Shown: positions 8,385 through 19,536 of the stretch, in pieces | Layout of the letters: every line of letters begins with the position of its first letter | Numbering within the stretch: the stretch's first letter is position 1 | Source of the DNA: Actinophytocola sp. | GTDB taxonomy: Bacteria; Actinomycetota; Actinomycetes; Mycobacteriales; Pseudonocardiaceae | Assembly (NCBI GenBank): GCA_009377395.1 | Contig: WHUB01000006.1 | Span: 37,471 to 101,470 of the forward strand | DNA length: 64,000 bases | Reading direction: 5' to 3' | Program-made: the position numbers and the translations under genes | Notes under the pieces: generated by a model | What the model was told of the DNA's origin: nothing | Seen by the model: the letters and a program-made list of their open reading frames with translations, nothing else | Database searches by the model: none

Positions 8385-8887
8385 CCGCGAGCGAGCGCGA
8401 CGCGGGCGCGACGCTGGCACCGCTGCGTCGCGCGGACATTCCGCGCTGCGTCGAGATCGAGCGGCTGTTGTTCCCCGGCGACGACCCGTGGAGCGCAGCG
8501 GCGTTCCGCGCCGAGCTCGGCTCCGGCGCGTACTACCTCGGCGCCTACGACGGCGACGGCGCGCTGCTCGGCTATGGCGGGCTCGCCATCCTGGGCAACC
8601 GCGGCGGCTACGAGACCGAGGTGCACACCATCGGCGTCGTGCCGCAGTGGCAGGGCTACGGCATCGGCGGCGCCCTGCTCACCGCGCTGCTCGCCAAGGC
8701 CGACGATCTGGTCGCGCCGGTGTTTCTCGAGGTCAGGACCGATAACGACGCCGCGATCGCGCTGTACGAGAAGAACGGCTTTGCGCGGGTGGGCGTGCGC
8801 AAGGGCTACTACCAGCCGTCCGGCGTCGACGCCTACACCATGCGCAGGTCGCCGGTGTCCGAGTCACGGGGCGAGGTGAGCCGGTGA
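8381..8887 (+). CDS. rimI: ribosomal-protein-alanine N-acetyltransferase RimI (GNAT)
   Basis: RimI acetylates the N-terminal Ala of ribosomal protein S18 in enterobacteria and can acetylate other substrates in actinobacteria. The 168-residue product has the GNAT fold motifs: [13 protein letters not shown] at the front, [15 protein letters not shown] as the acetyl-CoA loop, and [23 protein letters not shown] as motif B. GTG 8381 overlaps the tsaB stop and follows GGAGGTG. The stop overlaps the tsaD start. The tsaB-rimI-tsaD order is the standard actinobacterial one. Confidence 0.92.
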   Translation: MTASERDAGATLAPLRRADIPRCVEIERLLFPGDDPWSAAAFRAELGSGAYYLGAYDGDGALLGYGGLAILGNRGGYETEVHTIGVVPQWQGYGIGGALLTALLAKADDLVAPVFLEVRTDNDAAIALYEKNGFARVGVRKGYYQPSGVDAYTMRRSPVSESRGEVSR

Positions 8888-9945
8888 TGTCGAAGATCAT
8901 CATGGGAGTCGAGACGTCCTGCGACGAGACCGGCGTCGGGCTGGTCCGGCTCTCCGGCGACGCGTCGGAGCCGCGGGTCGAGCTGCTGGCCGACGAGGTC
9001 GCGTCCAGCGTCGAGCTGCACGCACGCTACGGCGGGGTCGTGCCGGAGGTCGCCAGCCGGGCGCACCTCGAGGCGATGGCGCCGACGGCGCGGCGGGCGC
9101 TGGCGACGGCCGGGCTCTCGCTGTCCGATGTGGACGCCGTCGCGGTGACGGCGGGCCCCGGCCTGGCGGGCGCGCTGCTGGTCGGCGTCGCCGCCGCCAA
9201 GGCCTACGCCGTCGCGCTCGACGTCCCGCTGTACGGGGTGAACCACCTGGCGGGGCACGTCGCGGTCGACACGCTGGAGCACGGGCCGCTGCCGAGGCCG
9301 TGTCTCGCGCTGCTCGTGTCTGGCGGGCACACCCAGCTGCTGCGGGTGGACGATGTCGCCAGCAAGATCACCGAGCTCGGCTCGACCGTGGACGACGCGG
9401 CGGGCGAGGCTTACGACAAGGTCGCGCGGATCATCGGGCTGCCGTACCCCGGCGGGCCGCCGATCGACAAGGCCGCGAAGGAGGGCGACCCGGAGGCGAT
9501 CGCGTTCCCCAGGGGCATGACCGGGCCGCGCGACGCGCCGTTCGACTTCTCGTTCTCCGGGCTCAAGACGGCGGTGGCACGCTGGGTCGAGGCCGCCGAG
9601 CGGCGGGGGGAGGCGATCCCGGTGCCGGACGTCTGCGCCTCGTTCCAGGAGGCTGTCGCCGACGTGCTGACGATGAAGGCGGTCGCCGCCGCGCGGGAGT
9701 TCGGCATCGGCACCATGGTCATCTCGGGCGGGGTCGCGGCGAACTCGCGGCTCGCGGCGCTGGCGCGGGAACGCTGCGAGGCCGCGGGCATCGAGTTGCG
9801 GGTGCCGAGGCCGAGGCTGTGCACCGACAACGGCGCCATGATCGCCGCGCTCGGCGCGCACGTCGTCGCCGCCGACCTCCCGACGTCGCCGCTGGATTTC
9901 TCCGCCACCCCCGCGCTCCCGGTCAGCACCGTCACCGTGCGGTGA
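8884..9945 (+). CDS. tsaD: tRNA N6-adenosine threonylcarbamoyltransferase TsaD
   Basis: TsaD transfers threonylcarbamoyl from threonylcarbamoyl-AMP to A37 of tRNA. The 353-residue product shows the metal-site H-x3-H (NHLAGHV), the SGGHTQLL nucleotide loop, [17 protein letters not shown] and the late [11 protein letters not shown] and CTDNGAMIA segments. GTG 8884 overlaps the rimI stop as GTGA; ATG 8887 directly after it is an equally possible start. The length is as expected, and no key residue is missing. Confidence 0.95.
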   Translation: MMSKIIMGVETSCDETGVGLVRLSGDASEPRVELLADEVASSVELHARYGGVVPEVASRAHLEAMAPTARRALATAGLSLSDVDAVAVTAGPGLAGALLVGVAAAKAYAVALDVPLYGVNHLAGHVAVDTLEHGPLPRPCLALLVSGGHTQLLRVDDVASKITELGSTVDDAAGEAYDKVARIIGLPYPGGPPIDKAAKEGDPEAIAFPRGMTGPRDAPFDFSFSGLKTAVARWVEAAERRGEAIPVPDVCASFQEAVADVLTMKAVAAAREFGIGTMVISGGVAANSRLAALARERCEAAGIELRVPRPRLCTDNGAMIAALGAHVVAADLPTSPLDFSATPALPVSTVTVR

Positions 9946-10062
9946 GTGGGAGGGTGGCGCGTTTTGCCACTGGTGAGTGCCCGCATGTCGTCGCGACCTG
10001 CGATGGCGTGCTGTCGCGCCGCCCGGAACGTGACCGATTCGGTTGCTTCGAACCAACCCTGG

Positions 10063-10097
10063 TTGCACGGCTAGCACTCGCCTAGCTAGAGTGCTAA
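10063..10097 (+). promoter_or_regulatory. groES promoter with CIRCE (HrcA) operator
   Basis: CTAGCACTC, a nine-base spacer and GAGTGCTAA (10071-10097) match the CIRCE consensus TTAGCACTC-N9-GAGTGCTAA with one mismatch in the left arm. A plausible -35 TTGCAC (10063-10068) and -10 TAGAGT (10087-10092, 18-base spacer) overlap it, so HrcA bound here would block transcription of groES-groEL. The rest of the 249-base gap after tsaD shows nothing else I can name. Confidence 0.9.
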
Positions 10098-10194
10098 GCG
10101 CATGCGATGAACACGCCCGGCACCCGCGACGACGGGGGTGGGAGTCGTAAATCCCTATCCGATCCAACGCTTATGGACCGTGGAGGTCAACCCG

Positions 10195-10488
10195 GTGAGC
10201 GTGAACATCAAACCGCTTGAGGACAAGCTCGTTGTCCAGACGAGCGAGGCGGAGGAGACGACGGCTTCCGGCCTCGTCATCCCCGACACCGCGAAGGAGA
10301 AGCCCCAGGAGGGCAAGGTTCTGGCCGTAGGCCCGGGCAAGATCGACGACAAGGGCAACCGCATCCCGGTGGATGTCCAGGTTGGCGACGTCGTCATCTA
10401 CTCGAAGTTCGGTGGCACCGAGGTCAAGTACAACGGTGAGGAGTACCTGATCCTGTCCGCCCGTGACGTGCTCGCGGTCGTCAACTGA
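10195..10488 (+). CDS. groES: co-chaperonin GroES
   Basis: GroES caps the GroEL ring during ATP-driven protein folding. The 97-residue product is of family length and has [11 protein letters not shown] at the start, the mobile loop ([19 protein letters not shown]), the [21 protein letters not shown] segment and a typical [10 protein letters not shown] end. I chose GTG 10195 because GGAGG lies eight bases upstream; a start at 10138 would add 19 residues not seen in the family. A CIRCE element controls it. Confidence 0.96.
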   Translation: MSVNIKPLEDKLVVQTSEAEETTASGLVIPDTAKEKPQEGKVLAVGPGKIDDKGNRIPVDVQVGDVVIYSKFGGTEVKYNGEEYLILSARDVLAVVN

Positions 10489-10509
10489 CGGCATCAACGC
10501 ACGACACTC

Positions 10510-10555
10510 GATGCCCCGGACCCCGCTATCAGCCGGGGCCGGGGCATCGGCTTTT
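10510..10555 (+). terminator. terminator-like hairpin between groES and groEL
   Basis: GATGCCCCGG-A-CCCCG (10510-10525) pairs with CGGGG-CCGGGGCATC (10534-10548), a 15-bp stem with one bulged A and an eight-base loop, followed by CTTTTC. Its place inside the groES-groEL operon suggests partial termination or transcript processing that makes groES more abundant than groEL; this is inference. Confidence 0.7.
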
Positions 10556-10588
10556 CCCGCGTGCTCAACGACACTGAAAGGTGCGTAG

Positions 10589-12193
<1,605 letters not shown>

Positions 12194-12217
12194 TTCGGCC
12201 ACTCGCCTGAACGACAG

Positions 12218-12258
12218 CGGCGGGGCGGTCACTCCCGGTTGGGAGGGCCGCCCCGCCG
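12218..12258. terminator. bidirectional terminator between groEL and whiB3
   Basis: CGGCGGGGCGG (12218-12228) pairs perfectly with CCGCCCCGCCG (12248-12258). An inner CTCCC/GGGAG helix with a GGTT loop extends the stem. TTTCG follows on the plus strand. The two flanking genes converge here, so it probably terminates both. Confidence 0.85.
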
Positions 12259-12271
12259 TTTCGTATGCGGG

Positions 12272-12574
12272 TCAGGTGTTCGAGAGCGCCAGTTTTCGTT
12301 TACTGGCTTTGATAATCGCTTCGCGATCCGATTCGGAAAGGCCGCCCCAGATGCCATAGGGCTCGTGCACCTTGAGGGCATGTGAGCGGCAAAGCTGAAG
12401 CACCGGGCAGGTGTGGCAAATCGCTTTCGCCTTTGCCTCTCGCCGTGCTCGTGCCGGGCCTCGTTCCCCGTCGGGATGGAAGAAAAATGCGCTGTCCAAC
12501 CCCCGGCAGGAGCCCTCCAGTTGCCAGTCCCACACGTCCGCATTGGGGCCGGGAAGCCTTCGCGTGTCTGCCAT
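12272..12574 (-). CDS. whiB3: WhiB-family iron-sulfur regulator, WhiB3 orthologue
   Basis: WhiB proteins bind a [4Fe-4S] cluster and work with the primary sigma factor as redox-responsive regulators. The 100-residue product has the four cluster Cys (SCRG, then CHTC and LCRSH), the HPDGERG segment and the GIWGG turn followed by a basic C terminus. The LPGPNADVWDWQLEG N terminus closely matches M. tuberculosis WhiB3, whose gene sits in the same place next to groEL1. I chose ATG 12574, preceded by GAAGG, rather than the upstream GTG 12589, which lacks a ribosome site. The AT-richer ~290 bases upstream presumably hold its promoter. Confidence 0.92.
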   Translation of the reverse strand: MADTRRLPGPNADVWDWQLEGSCRGLDSAFFFHPDGERGPARARREAKAKAICHTCPVLQLCRSHALKVHEPYGIWGGLSESDREAIIKASKRKLALSNT

Positions 12575-12865
12575 GGGTTCCGCCTTCACCAGTTTGCCGG
12601 TGGGTGTTGTTTTGCCTGCTGTGCGACGTGGATTGCTCCATTTGGTGCAACGGCCGTAACGTTAGAACCGCGCCAATACTTGTTCAAGAGCGCTGCTCTG
12701 ATTCATTCAATAGGTATCCCCTGCTTGAGTGATAAAAGCGGAGATCGACTTGGCATCGGCACCGACATGTCAAGCGAGCATGAGCAATTCCGTAACGGAT
12801 TCATATTCACTGGCCCGGGGCCACACGAGTTGCTGGCTGCTGCCGGCCCCGGGATATTTGGTTGA

Positions 12866-14047
12866 GTGCGAGCCGGGACCACTCCGAAACGGGAGCGAGA
12901 TGCCGAGCCTGCGGCCGAACCGGCACGGTCGGCCGCAGGCGTCACCGGCATCGCCGGACCGGCTCGGGACACCACCGATCCAGCTGTGGACAACGTTGTG
13001 GACACGTCGGCGCACACCCTTGTGGATGACGCTGTGGACAACGGCCCCGACCAGGACGCCGAGCAGTCACAGGGCTCCGAGGAACCGACGCTGCCGGTCG
13101 CCGCGGTGGCGCGCAGGCTGGGCGTCGCACCGGCCACGCTGCGGACCTGGGACCGGCGCTACGGCCTCGGCCCCAGCCGCCACACCAACGGCAAGCACCG
13201 GCGGTACTCGCCGAGCGACATCACCCGGCTCGAGGTGATGCAGCGGGCGCTGCTGTCGGGGGCATCGACGGCGGAGGCAGCCCGCTACGCCCTCGACAGC
13301 GAAGCCGGCGCGCCGGGCGCCGAAACCGGCGACGACCCGGCGCTCGAACTCGCCGGGGCCGTGCCGAGCCAGCAGACCGGCAGGCGCGAGCCGTCCTTCG
13401 CCGGGTACCGGGCGCACGAGGACGCCGGCCACACCCGGCTCGCGCGGCGGCTGAGCGCGGCGACCATCGCGCTCGACGTCCGCATGGTGCAGCAGGTGCT
13501 CGCCGAGGCGATCGGCGCGCACGGGCCGGTGCCCGCCTGGGAGCACGTCGTGCGGCCGGTGCTGGGCGCGCTCAGCTCGGGCTGGCGCGGCGAGCGGTCC
13601 GTGGGCGAGGCCCGCTACCTGCTCGCCGAGCTGGCACTCGGGGCGTTCACCAGGGCGGCGCCATTACTCGATCGGCCACGCAACCACCACCCGGTGCTGC
13701 TGGCGTGCTCCCGGCCGGACCGGGCGGGACTCGCGGTGCACGTGCTCGCCGCCGCGCTCGCCCGCAAGCGGATCGACACCCTCGTCTACAGCGTCGCGCT
13801 GCCCGCCGACGTGCTCGTCGCGACGGTGCGGCGCACCATGCCCGCCGCCGTCGTGCTGTGGGCGCAGCGGCAGGGCACGACCGACCCGGCGCTGTTCACC
13901 CGGCTCGCGCGGGGCAAACAGCGCAGCAGGCTGTTCGCCTGCGGGCCCGGCTGGGACGGTGGGCGGCTGCCCGGCACCGTCGAGCTGCTCAGCGGGCTGC
14001 CCGCTGCGGTGGAGCGGGTCTCCTACGTGCTGCCCGGTACGCCATAG
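12866..14047 (+). CDS. MerR-type regulator with a degenerate B12-binding-like domain
   Basis: The 393-residue product starts with ~70 residues of Ala/Asp-rich sequence, then a MerR-type DNA-binding domain (about 76-140; LGVAPATLRTWDRRYGLGPS and HRRYSPSDI). A helical bundle and a Rossmann-like domain follow, laid out like the CarH/LitR photoreceptor family. The cobalamin-binding marks of that family are missing: the W-x9-E-H motif reads W-x9-R-Y, and no D/E-x-H-x2-G His motif is present. It therefore probably does not bind B12. Start GTG 12866 lacks a clear ribosome site, so the N terminus is uncertain. The gene resembles in place and type a MerR gene near whiB in Streptomyces. Confidence 0.8.
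   Translation: MRAGTTPKRERDAEPAAEPARSAAGVTGIAGPARDTTDPAVDNVVDTSAHTLVDDAVDNGPDQDAEQSQGSEEPTLPVAAVARRLGVAPATLRTWDRRYGLGPSRHTNGKHRRYSPSDITRLEVMQRALLSGASTAEAARYALDSEAGAPGAETGDDPALELAGAVPSQQTGRREPSFAGYRAHEDAGHTRLARRLSAATIALDVRMVQQVLAEAIGAHGPVPAWEHVVRPVLGALSSGWRGERSVGEARYLLAELALGAFTRAAPLLDRPRNHHPVLLACSRPDRAGLAVHVLAAALARKRIDTLVYSVALPADVLVATVRRTMPAAVVLWAQRQGTTDPALFTRLARGKQRSRLFACGPGWDGGRLPGTVELLSGLPAAVERVSYVLPGTP
12985..13041 (+). promoter_or_regulatory. cluster of four DnaA-box-like sequences inside the MerR-type gene
   Basis: TGTGGACAA occurs at 12985-12993 and 13033-13041. This is the exact complement of the actinobacterial DnaA box TTGTCCACA. Near matches TGTGGACAC (12997-13005) and TGTGGATGA (13021-13029) lie between. 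All four have the same orientation, with start-to-start spacings of 12, 24 and 12 bases. They encode a Val-Asp-Asn/Thr/Asp repeat, so they could also be chance coding repeats. Confidence 0.45.
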
Positions 14048-14055
14048 TCACGTCC

Positions 14056-14877
14056 ATGACGGACACCGAAAGACGGCTGCGGGCCGCCGCGTTCGGCGCG
14101 CATCTCGGCGTGTCCGACGCCGTGCTCGCCGACGCGGCCTCGGCCGCGCCCCGGCTGCGCTGGCTCGCGGCGGTGGTGACCGGCGCGAGCGGGTACTATG
14201 CCCGCGCCGCCGCGACGCTCGAACCACTGCTCGGCGACGGCTACCCGGTCGTCGCCTCGCTCGCGGCGAGCACGCTGGCGTCACACCGCAGGCAGCTCGG
14301 CGGGCACGCCAACGCCCGGACGCTCGACGCCGCGGCGCTGCGCGCCATCGTCACCGCGACGGCACGGCCCGGCGAGGCCGACCCCGATGGCGCGGACGCC
14401 GCCGGGGCGCTCGCCGACGCGCTGCTCGGGCTGGCCGCCGACGCGCTCGCGCTCGGCCATCAGCGCGAGGCCCGCAGGCTGCTCGCCAGGGTCGCCGTCG
14501 AGCCGTCCTGCTGGCGTACCCGGGTCCGGCACGGCTGGGTCTCGGCCGAGGTCGAGCTGGCCGCTGGTGACGCCGCTGCCGCCCGGCCGCACGCGGCGCG
14601 GGCGGGAGAGCTGGCGCGCGAGCACGGCGGGGTCAGGCACGCGCTCAAGTCCGACCTCGTGCTCGCGGCGGCAGCACAGGACGCGAGGCTCGCCAGCACG
14701 GTGCTGGACGAGGCGGGACAATTCGGGCTCACTCCGCTAATGTGGCCAGCGGCGCTCCTCCTCGGCCGGGACGCCACCACGATCGTATACGGAGTGTTAC
14801 GTCGGACTGACCCCCTGGGTAGAGCGCTGGCAGCGGCATCGCCATGGGTACCTGGCGTCAGCGAAATGTCCTGGTGA
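14056..14877 (+). CDS. conserved helical hypothetical protein (Rv3415c-like)
   Basis: The 273-residue product is Ala/Leu/Arg-rich and almost wholly alpha-helical, with repeated AR-LL-A patterns that look like TPR-type helical pairs (for example around residues 40-75, 130-160 and 165-200). No signal peptide or catalytic motif is visible. By position between the whiB3 side and sigD it corresponds to M. tuberculosis Rv3415c, which has no known function. ATG 14056 lies nine bases after the MerR-gene stop, so the two are probably co-transcribed. I do not assign a function. Confidence 0.8.
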   Translation: MTDTERRLRAAAFGAHLGVSDAVLADAASAAPRLRWLAAVVTGASGYYARAAATLEPLLGDGYPVVASLAASTLASHRRQLGGHANARTLDAAALRAIVTATARPGEADPDGADAAGALADALLGLAADALALGHQREARRLLARVAVEPSCWRTRVRHGWVSAEVELAAGDAAAARPHAARAGELAREHGGVRHALKSDLVLAAAAQDARLASTVLDEAGQFGLTPLMWPAALLLGRDATTIVYGVLRRTDPLGRALAAASPWVPGVSEMSW

Positions 14878-15010
14878 ACCCGTCCTAGTGGCCCCGTACA
14901 GACATTCGAGCGAAGATCTTTGAAAAAAGGCCACCGGATCGTGTCAAGGTTCGGCCCGCAGCGTCCGATAGGGGTTATGGAACGTCACCCGGCTGCAGGA
15001 AGGAAACCCC

Positions 15011-15607
15011 GTGACGACGGTCTTGATTTGCGACGACCGACGCAGTGTGCGCGAAGGACTCACCCGTGTGATGTCCGCCGTGCCAGGGGTCAGTCGCATT
15101 GACTGCGTAGCACACGGTGACGAGTTGCTCTCTCGGTTCTCGCGGCAGCCGGTCGACGTCGTGCTGGTCGGTACCCAGCGCGCCGTGCCAACCGGGGTCG
15201 AAGCCACACGGCGACTCGTCTCAGCAAACCCCCAGGCGAACGTGATCGTGTTCGGCGCTCCCGACGATGCCGGCAGCATCGCGGCGGCGATCGCCGGTGG
15301 CGCGAGGGGCTACTTGCGGTGGGACGCGTCCCGTCCGGAACTGGTCGCGGCGCTCGCCCACACCCTCGCGAGCACCTCGGTGCCGTCGCAACGGCAACCG
15401 TCCGACCCGGGGGTGCAGCTCACCGAGCGGGAGCTGCAGGTGCTGCGCGGCATGAGCCAGGGCAAGAGCAACGGCCAGATCGGGCGTGAGCTGTATCTCT
15501 CCGAGGACACGGTGAAGACGCACGCCCGCAGGTTGTTCCGCAAGCTCGGCGTGCGCGACCGCGCGCAGGCCGTGGCGCACGGCTTCCGCCGCGGTCTCGT
15601 GTCCTGA
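15011..15607 (+). CDS. BldM-like atypical response regulator (LuxR/NarL type)
   Basis: The 198-residue product has a receiver domain (1-115) and a C-terminal LuxR helix-turn-helix (LTERELQVLRGMSQGKSNGQ, then LYLSEDTVKTHARRLFRKLG). It resembles Streptomyces BldM, a developmental regulator whose gene is also close to the groEL/guaB region. The acidic pair Asp8-Asp9 is kept, but position 54, the phospho-acceptor Asp in BldM, is Gly (VVLVG), and the conserved Lys before DAS is Trp. It cannot be phosphorylated in the classical way. GTG 15011 follows AGGAAGGA. A strong terminator follows the gene. Confident as a regulator family; the orthology with BldM is likely rather than certain. Confidence 0.88.
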   Translation: MTTVLICDDRRSVREGLTRVMSAVPGVSRIDCVAHGDELLSRFSRQPVDVVLVGTQRAVPTGVEATRRLVSANPQANVIVFGAPDDAGSIAAAIAGGARGYLRWDASRPELVAALAHTLASTSVPSQRQPSDPGVQLTERELQVLRGMSQGKSNGQIGRELYLSEDTVKTHARRLFRKLGVRDRAQAVAHGFRRGLVS

Positions 15608-15633
15608 CCTGCGATTGGTCACCTGCTGAGCGA

Positions 15634-15665
15634 GGGTCCCGCCGTTATGGCGGGACCCTTCGTTT
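15634..15665 (+). terminator. Rho-independent terminator after the BldM-like gene
   Basis: GGGTCCCGCC (15634-15643) and GGCGGGACCC (15649-15658) form a perfect 10-bp stem with a five-base loop, followed by TTCGTTT. It separates the regulator from the sigD transcript. Confidence 0.88.
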
Positions 15666-15790
15666 CGGCCGGGGCAGCGTTTACTCACCGGCGTGGACAG
15701 GTACGGTAGTCACCGGCGCGAGTGACCGCTGCCTGGTCGCGCGCCGTACTCTTTGTCCGCCTAGGAGTAACACCAGAACTGTTGTCTGCG

Positions 15791-16363
15791 ATGGCCAATA
15801 TGGGGGACGGACTGGATGAGTCAGTCGCCGCTGCGGTTGAGGGAGAGCCTCATGCCGTCGAGCGGCTGCTCGCCGCTATCCGTCCTCTGGTAGTGCGGTA
15901 TTGCCGCGCTCGTGTCGGCAGGCAGGAGCGATCATCCGCGTCAGCGGATGACGTTGCGCAGGAGGTGTGTCTCGCGGTGCTTACGGCGTTGCCAACGTAC
16001 CGGGACCAGGGGCGCCCTTTTCTCGCGTTCGTCTACGGGATCGCCCAGCACAAGGTCGCCGACGCGCATCGGTCGGCAGCGAGGAACCGGTCGGAACCGG
16101 TGTCCGAGGTGCCGGACGAGGCCGAGAACGGTGTCGGGCCCGAGCAGCACGCCATCCAGGGCGAGCTGAACGAGCGGATGTCGCGGCTGCTTCAGGTGTT
16201 GCCCGAGAAGCAACGCGAGATCGTGGTGTTGCGCGTCGTGGTCGGGCTTTCCGCCGAGGAGGCAGCAGAGGCGGTCGGCTCGACACCCGGTGCGGTTCGC
16301 GTCGCCCAGCATCGCGCGCTGGCGCGGCTGCGGAAGGCGCTGGCCGCTGAGGAGGTGGTCTGA
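15791..16363 (+). CDS. sigD: RNA polymerase sigma factor SigD (ECF-type; ShbA-like)
   Basis: This is a group 4 sigma factor. Region 2 (DDVAQEVCLAVLTALPTYR and FVYGIAQHKVADAHR) and region 4 (LPEKQREIVVLRVVVGLSAE, then GAVRVAQHRALARLRKAL) closely match M. tuberculosis SigD; Streptomyces ShbA holds the same place upstream of guaB. I report ATG 15791 (190 residues). The frame is open to GTG 15722, and some similarity to the SigD N terminus extends upstream, so the true start may be earlier; neither start has a convincing ribosome site. rsdA follows without a gap. Confidence 0.92.
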   Translation: MANMGDGLDESVAAAVEGEPHAVERLLAAIRPLVVRYCRARVGRQERSSASADDVAQEVCLAVLTALPTYRDQGRPFLAFVYGIAQHKVADAHRSAARNRSEPVSEVPDEAENGVGPEQHAIQGELNERMSRLLQVLPEKQREIVVLRVVVGLSAEEAAEAVGSTPGAVRVAQHRALARLRKALAAEEVV

Positions 16364-17263
16364 GTGTCGACGAGCTTCGGTCGCGATAACGGCGACCAGG
16401 TCGACGTCGATCTGTCCCAGCTGCGGGCGGACGACGCGCTGCTCGACGCGCTTGGCGGAGCTGATCCGAAGCTGGCCGACCAGCTCGGCGAGGCCGAGCT
16501 CAACGCCCTGCTGCTGTCCTGGAGCAGGGAGGTCGACGGCGAGCCGATGCCCGAGCTCGTCAGCGTCGACACGGCCGTCACCACCGTCACGTCCGCCGCG
16601 GCGAACATCAAGAGGGAGCGCCGCGGTCACAAGCGCAGGCTGCTCATACCGGTGGCGGCAGCGGCGTCAGTGCTGGTCATCGCGTTCGGTGGCGCCAGCG
16701 TCGCCGCAAAGGAGGCGCTGCCGGGCGACGCCCTGTGGGGCCTGACCCAGGTGCTCTACGCGGACAAGGCGAACTCCGTCGCGGCGTCCTTCGAGGTGAA
16801 GGCCGAGTTCCAGCAGGCACGGCAGGCCATCGTGGTGGGCCAGCTCGACACCGCACGCGCGGCGCTCGACCAGGCCAAGGTCACCCTGGAATCGGTTCGG
16901 GACGAGGAGAACCACGACGAGCTGATCCGGGAACACGAACAGCTGATGACGCAGCTCAGGGAGAGCGACGGCACGGTCGGCGACGAGGAGAGCACCACGA
17001 CGACCGAGCCGACGTCGTCGTCCTCCTCGACCTCGTCGGAGCCGTCATCGTCGACGTCCCAGCCGCCGCTGATCGAGCCGGCGCCGGAGAGCACCGAGTC
17101 CAGCTCGCCGAGCAGCACCTCGAGCGAGGAGCCGGACCCTAGTGAGACGTCGTCGAGCACGACGACGAGCGACTCATCGACGAGCGACAGCGCGTCGGAC
17201 GGCTACAGCACGTCGTCGGACTCCGGCACGACCTACGAGTCGAACTCCGAGCCGGTCGGCTAG
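16364..17263 (+). CDS. rsdA: membrane anti-sigma-D factor RsdA
   Basis: The product should hold SigD at the membrane. From GTG 16364, directly after the sigD stop and behind GAGGAGG, it has 299 residues. There is a cytoplasmic N-terminal region with the RsdA-type sigma-binding segment (residues ~12-70), one membrane span (about 93-113), an extracytoplasmic helical region (ALPGDALWGLTQVLYADKAN to ~200) and a long Ser/Thr/Glu/Pro-rich tail. Signal-dependent proteolysis is the known release route for RsdA in mycobacteria. The low-complexity tail may reach into the cell wall. Confidence 0.88.
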   Translation: MSTSFGRDNGDQVDVDLSQLRADDALLDALGGADPKLADQLGEAELNALLLSWSREVDGEPMPELVSVDTAVTTVTSAAANIKRERRGHKRRLLIPVAAAASVLVIAFGGASVAAKEALPGDALWGLTQVLYADKANSVAASFEVKAEFQQARQAIVVGQLDTARAALDQAKVTLESVRDEENHDELIREHEQLMTQLRESDGTVGDEESTTTTEPTSSSSSTSSEPSSSTSQPPLIEPAPESTESSSPSSTSSEEPDPSETSSSTTTSDSSTSDSASDGYSTSSDSGTTYESNSEPVG

Positions 17264-17284
17264 CGACGGGTTGAACGACAGGAA

Positions 17285-17680
17285 TCAGTGGGCGGTCTCG
17301 TTCGCCCTGATGCCGTCGGCGAAGCCCCGGCAGTACTCCCAGCTCACGTAGTCCATCGGGTTCGGCGCGTACGCCGGCTCGTGCGGGCGCATCTTGCCGT
17401 CGCCGAGGAGCTGCTCCAGGCTCGCCCGCAGCAGGTGCCAGTCGTGGTAGTGGGGTTCCTCACAGTCCGCGCAGTCGACGACGATGCCGCGTACCCCGCG
17501 CGGTTCGAGCAGCTCTTGATAGCGCGCCAGGTCGGCAAGGTCGGCCAGCAGTTCGGCGCGCTCCGACTCGCTGATCGGCTCGCCCGGGTCGTCCGCCATC
17601 TCATCGAGGTCCTTCGCGGGATCGTGCGGATCGTCCGCGAATGGGTCCGGTGGCAACTCCTCGTTGGTCACGAGACGCAC
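17285..17680 (-). CDS. DUF5319 family protein (Rv3412-like)
   Basis: The 131-residue product is acidic and soluble, with conserved Cys/His residues in GIVVDCADCEEPHYHDWHLL and the PHEPAYAPNP...YVSWEYCRGFADG tail that define DUF5319. The C-x2-C-x4-H-x-H arrangement suggests metal binding. M. tuberculosis Rv3412 sits at the same place between rsdA and guaB2; its function is unknown. I chose GTG 17680 because AGGAGG lies seven bases upstream. It converges with rsdA and is divergent from guaB. Confidence 0.87.
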   Translation of the reverse strand: MRLVTNEELPPDPFADDPHDPAKDLDEMADDPGEPISESERAELLADLADLARYQELLEPRGVRGIVVDCADCEEPHYHDWHLLRASLEQLLGDGKMRPHEPAYAPNPMDYVSWEYCRGFADGIRANETAH

Positions 17681-17806
17681 GGTACCGCCTCCTGCCGACA
17701 CGTTGTCCAGATACCATCGGTTCAGGAGGCGTAGGTCGCATCCCGTCGCGGGAATGTGAGCGGACGGCTCACCGTTCGTTCACCACATGGAGGAAGGTCA
17801 AGGTAG

Positions 17807-19345
<1,539 letters not shown>

Positions 19346-19536
19346 TCGTTCGGTCGTGTCTCGCGGATCTCGGTCGATGGGATCGGTGATCCAGATTGTT
19401 CGGGGCGAGGCGGAGGAGGAAGGCCATAGCGGAGCTATGGTCGACGACGACAACGCAGCCGCGGACGATCTGGGCGCCGATACCGCGACCACGGATCCGC
19501 GAGACACGACCTAGTCACCCATCGAAGGGACTCCAC

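Noticed and set aside
19424..19440. Palindrome CCATAG-CGGAG-CTATGG between guaB and guaB3
   Set aside because: Short, with no U-tract or conserved partner site; it could be chance, so I only mention it under guaB3.
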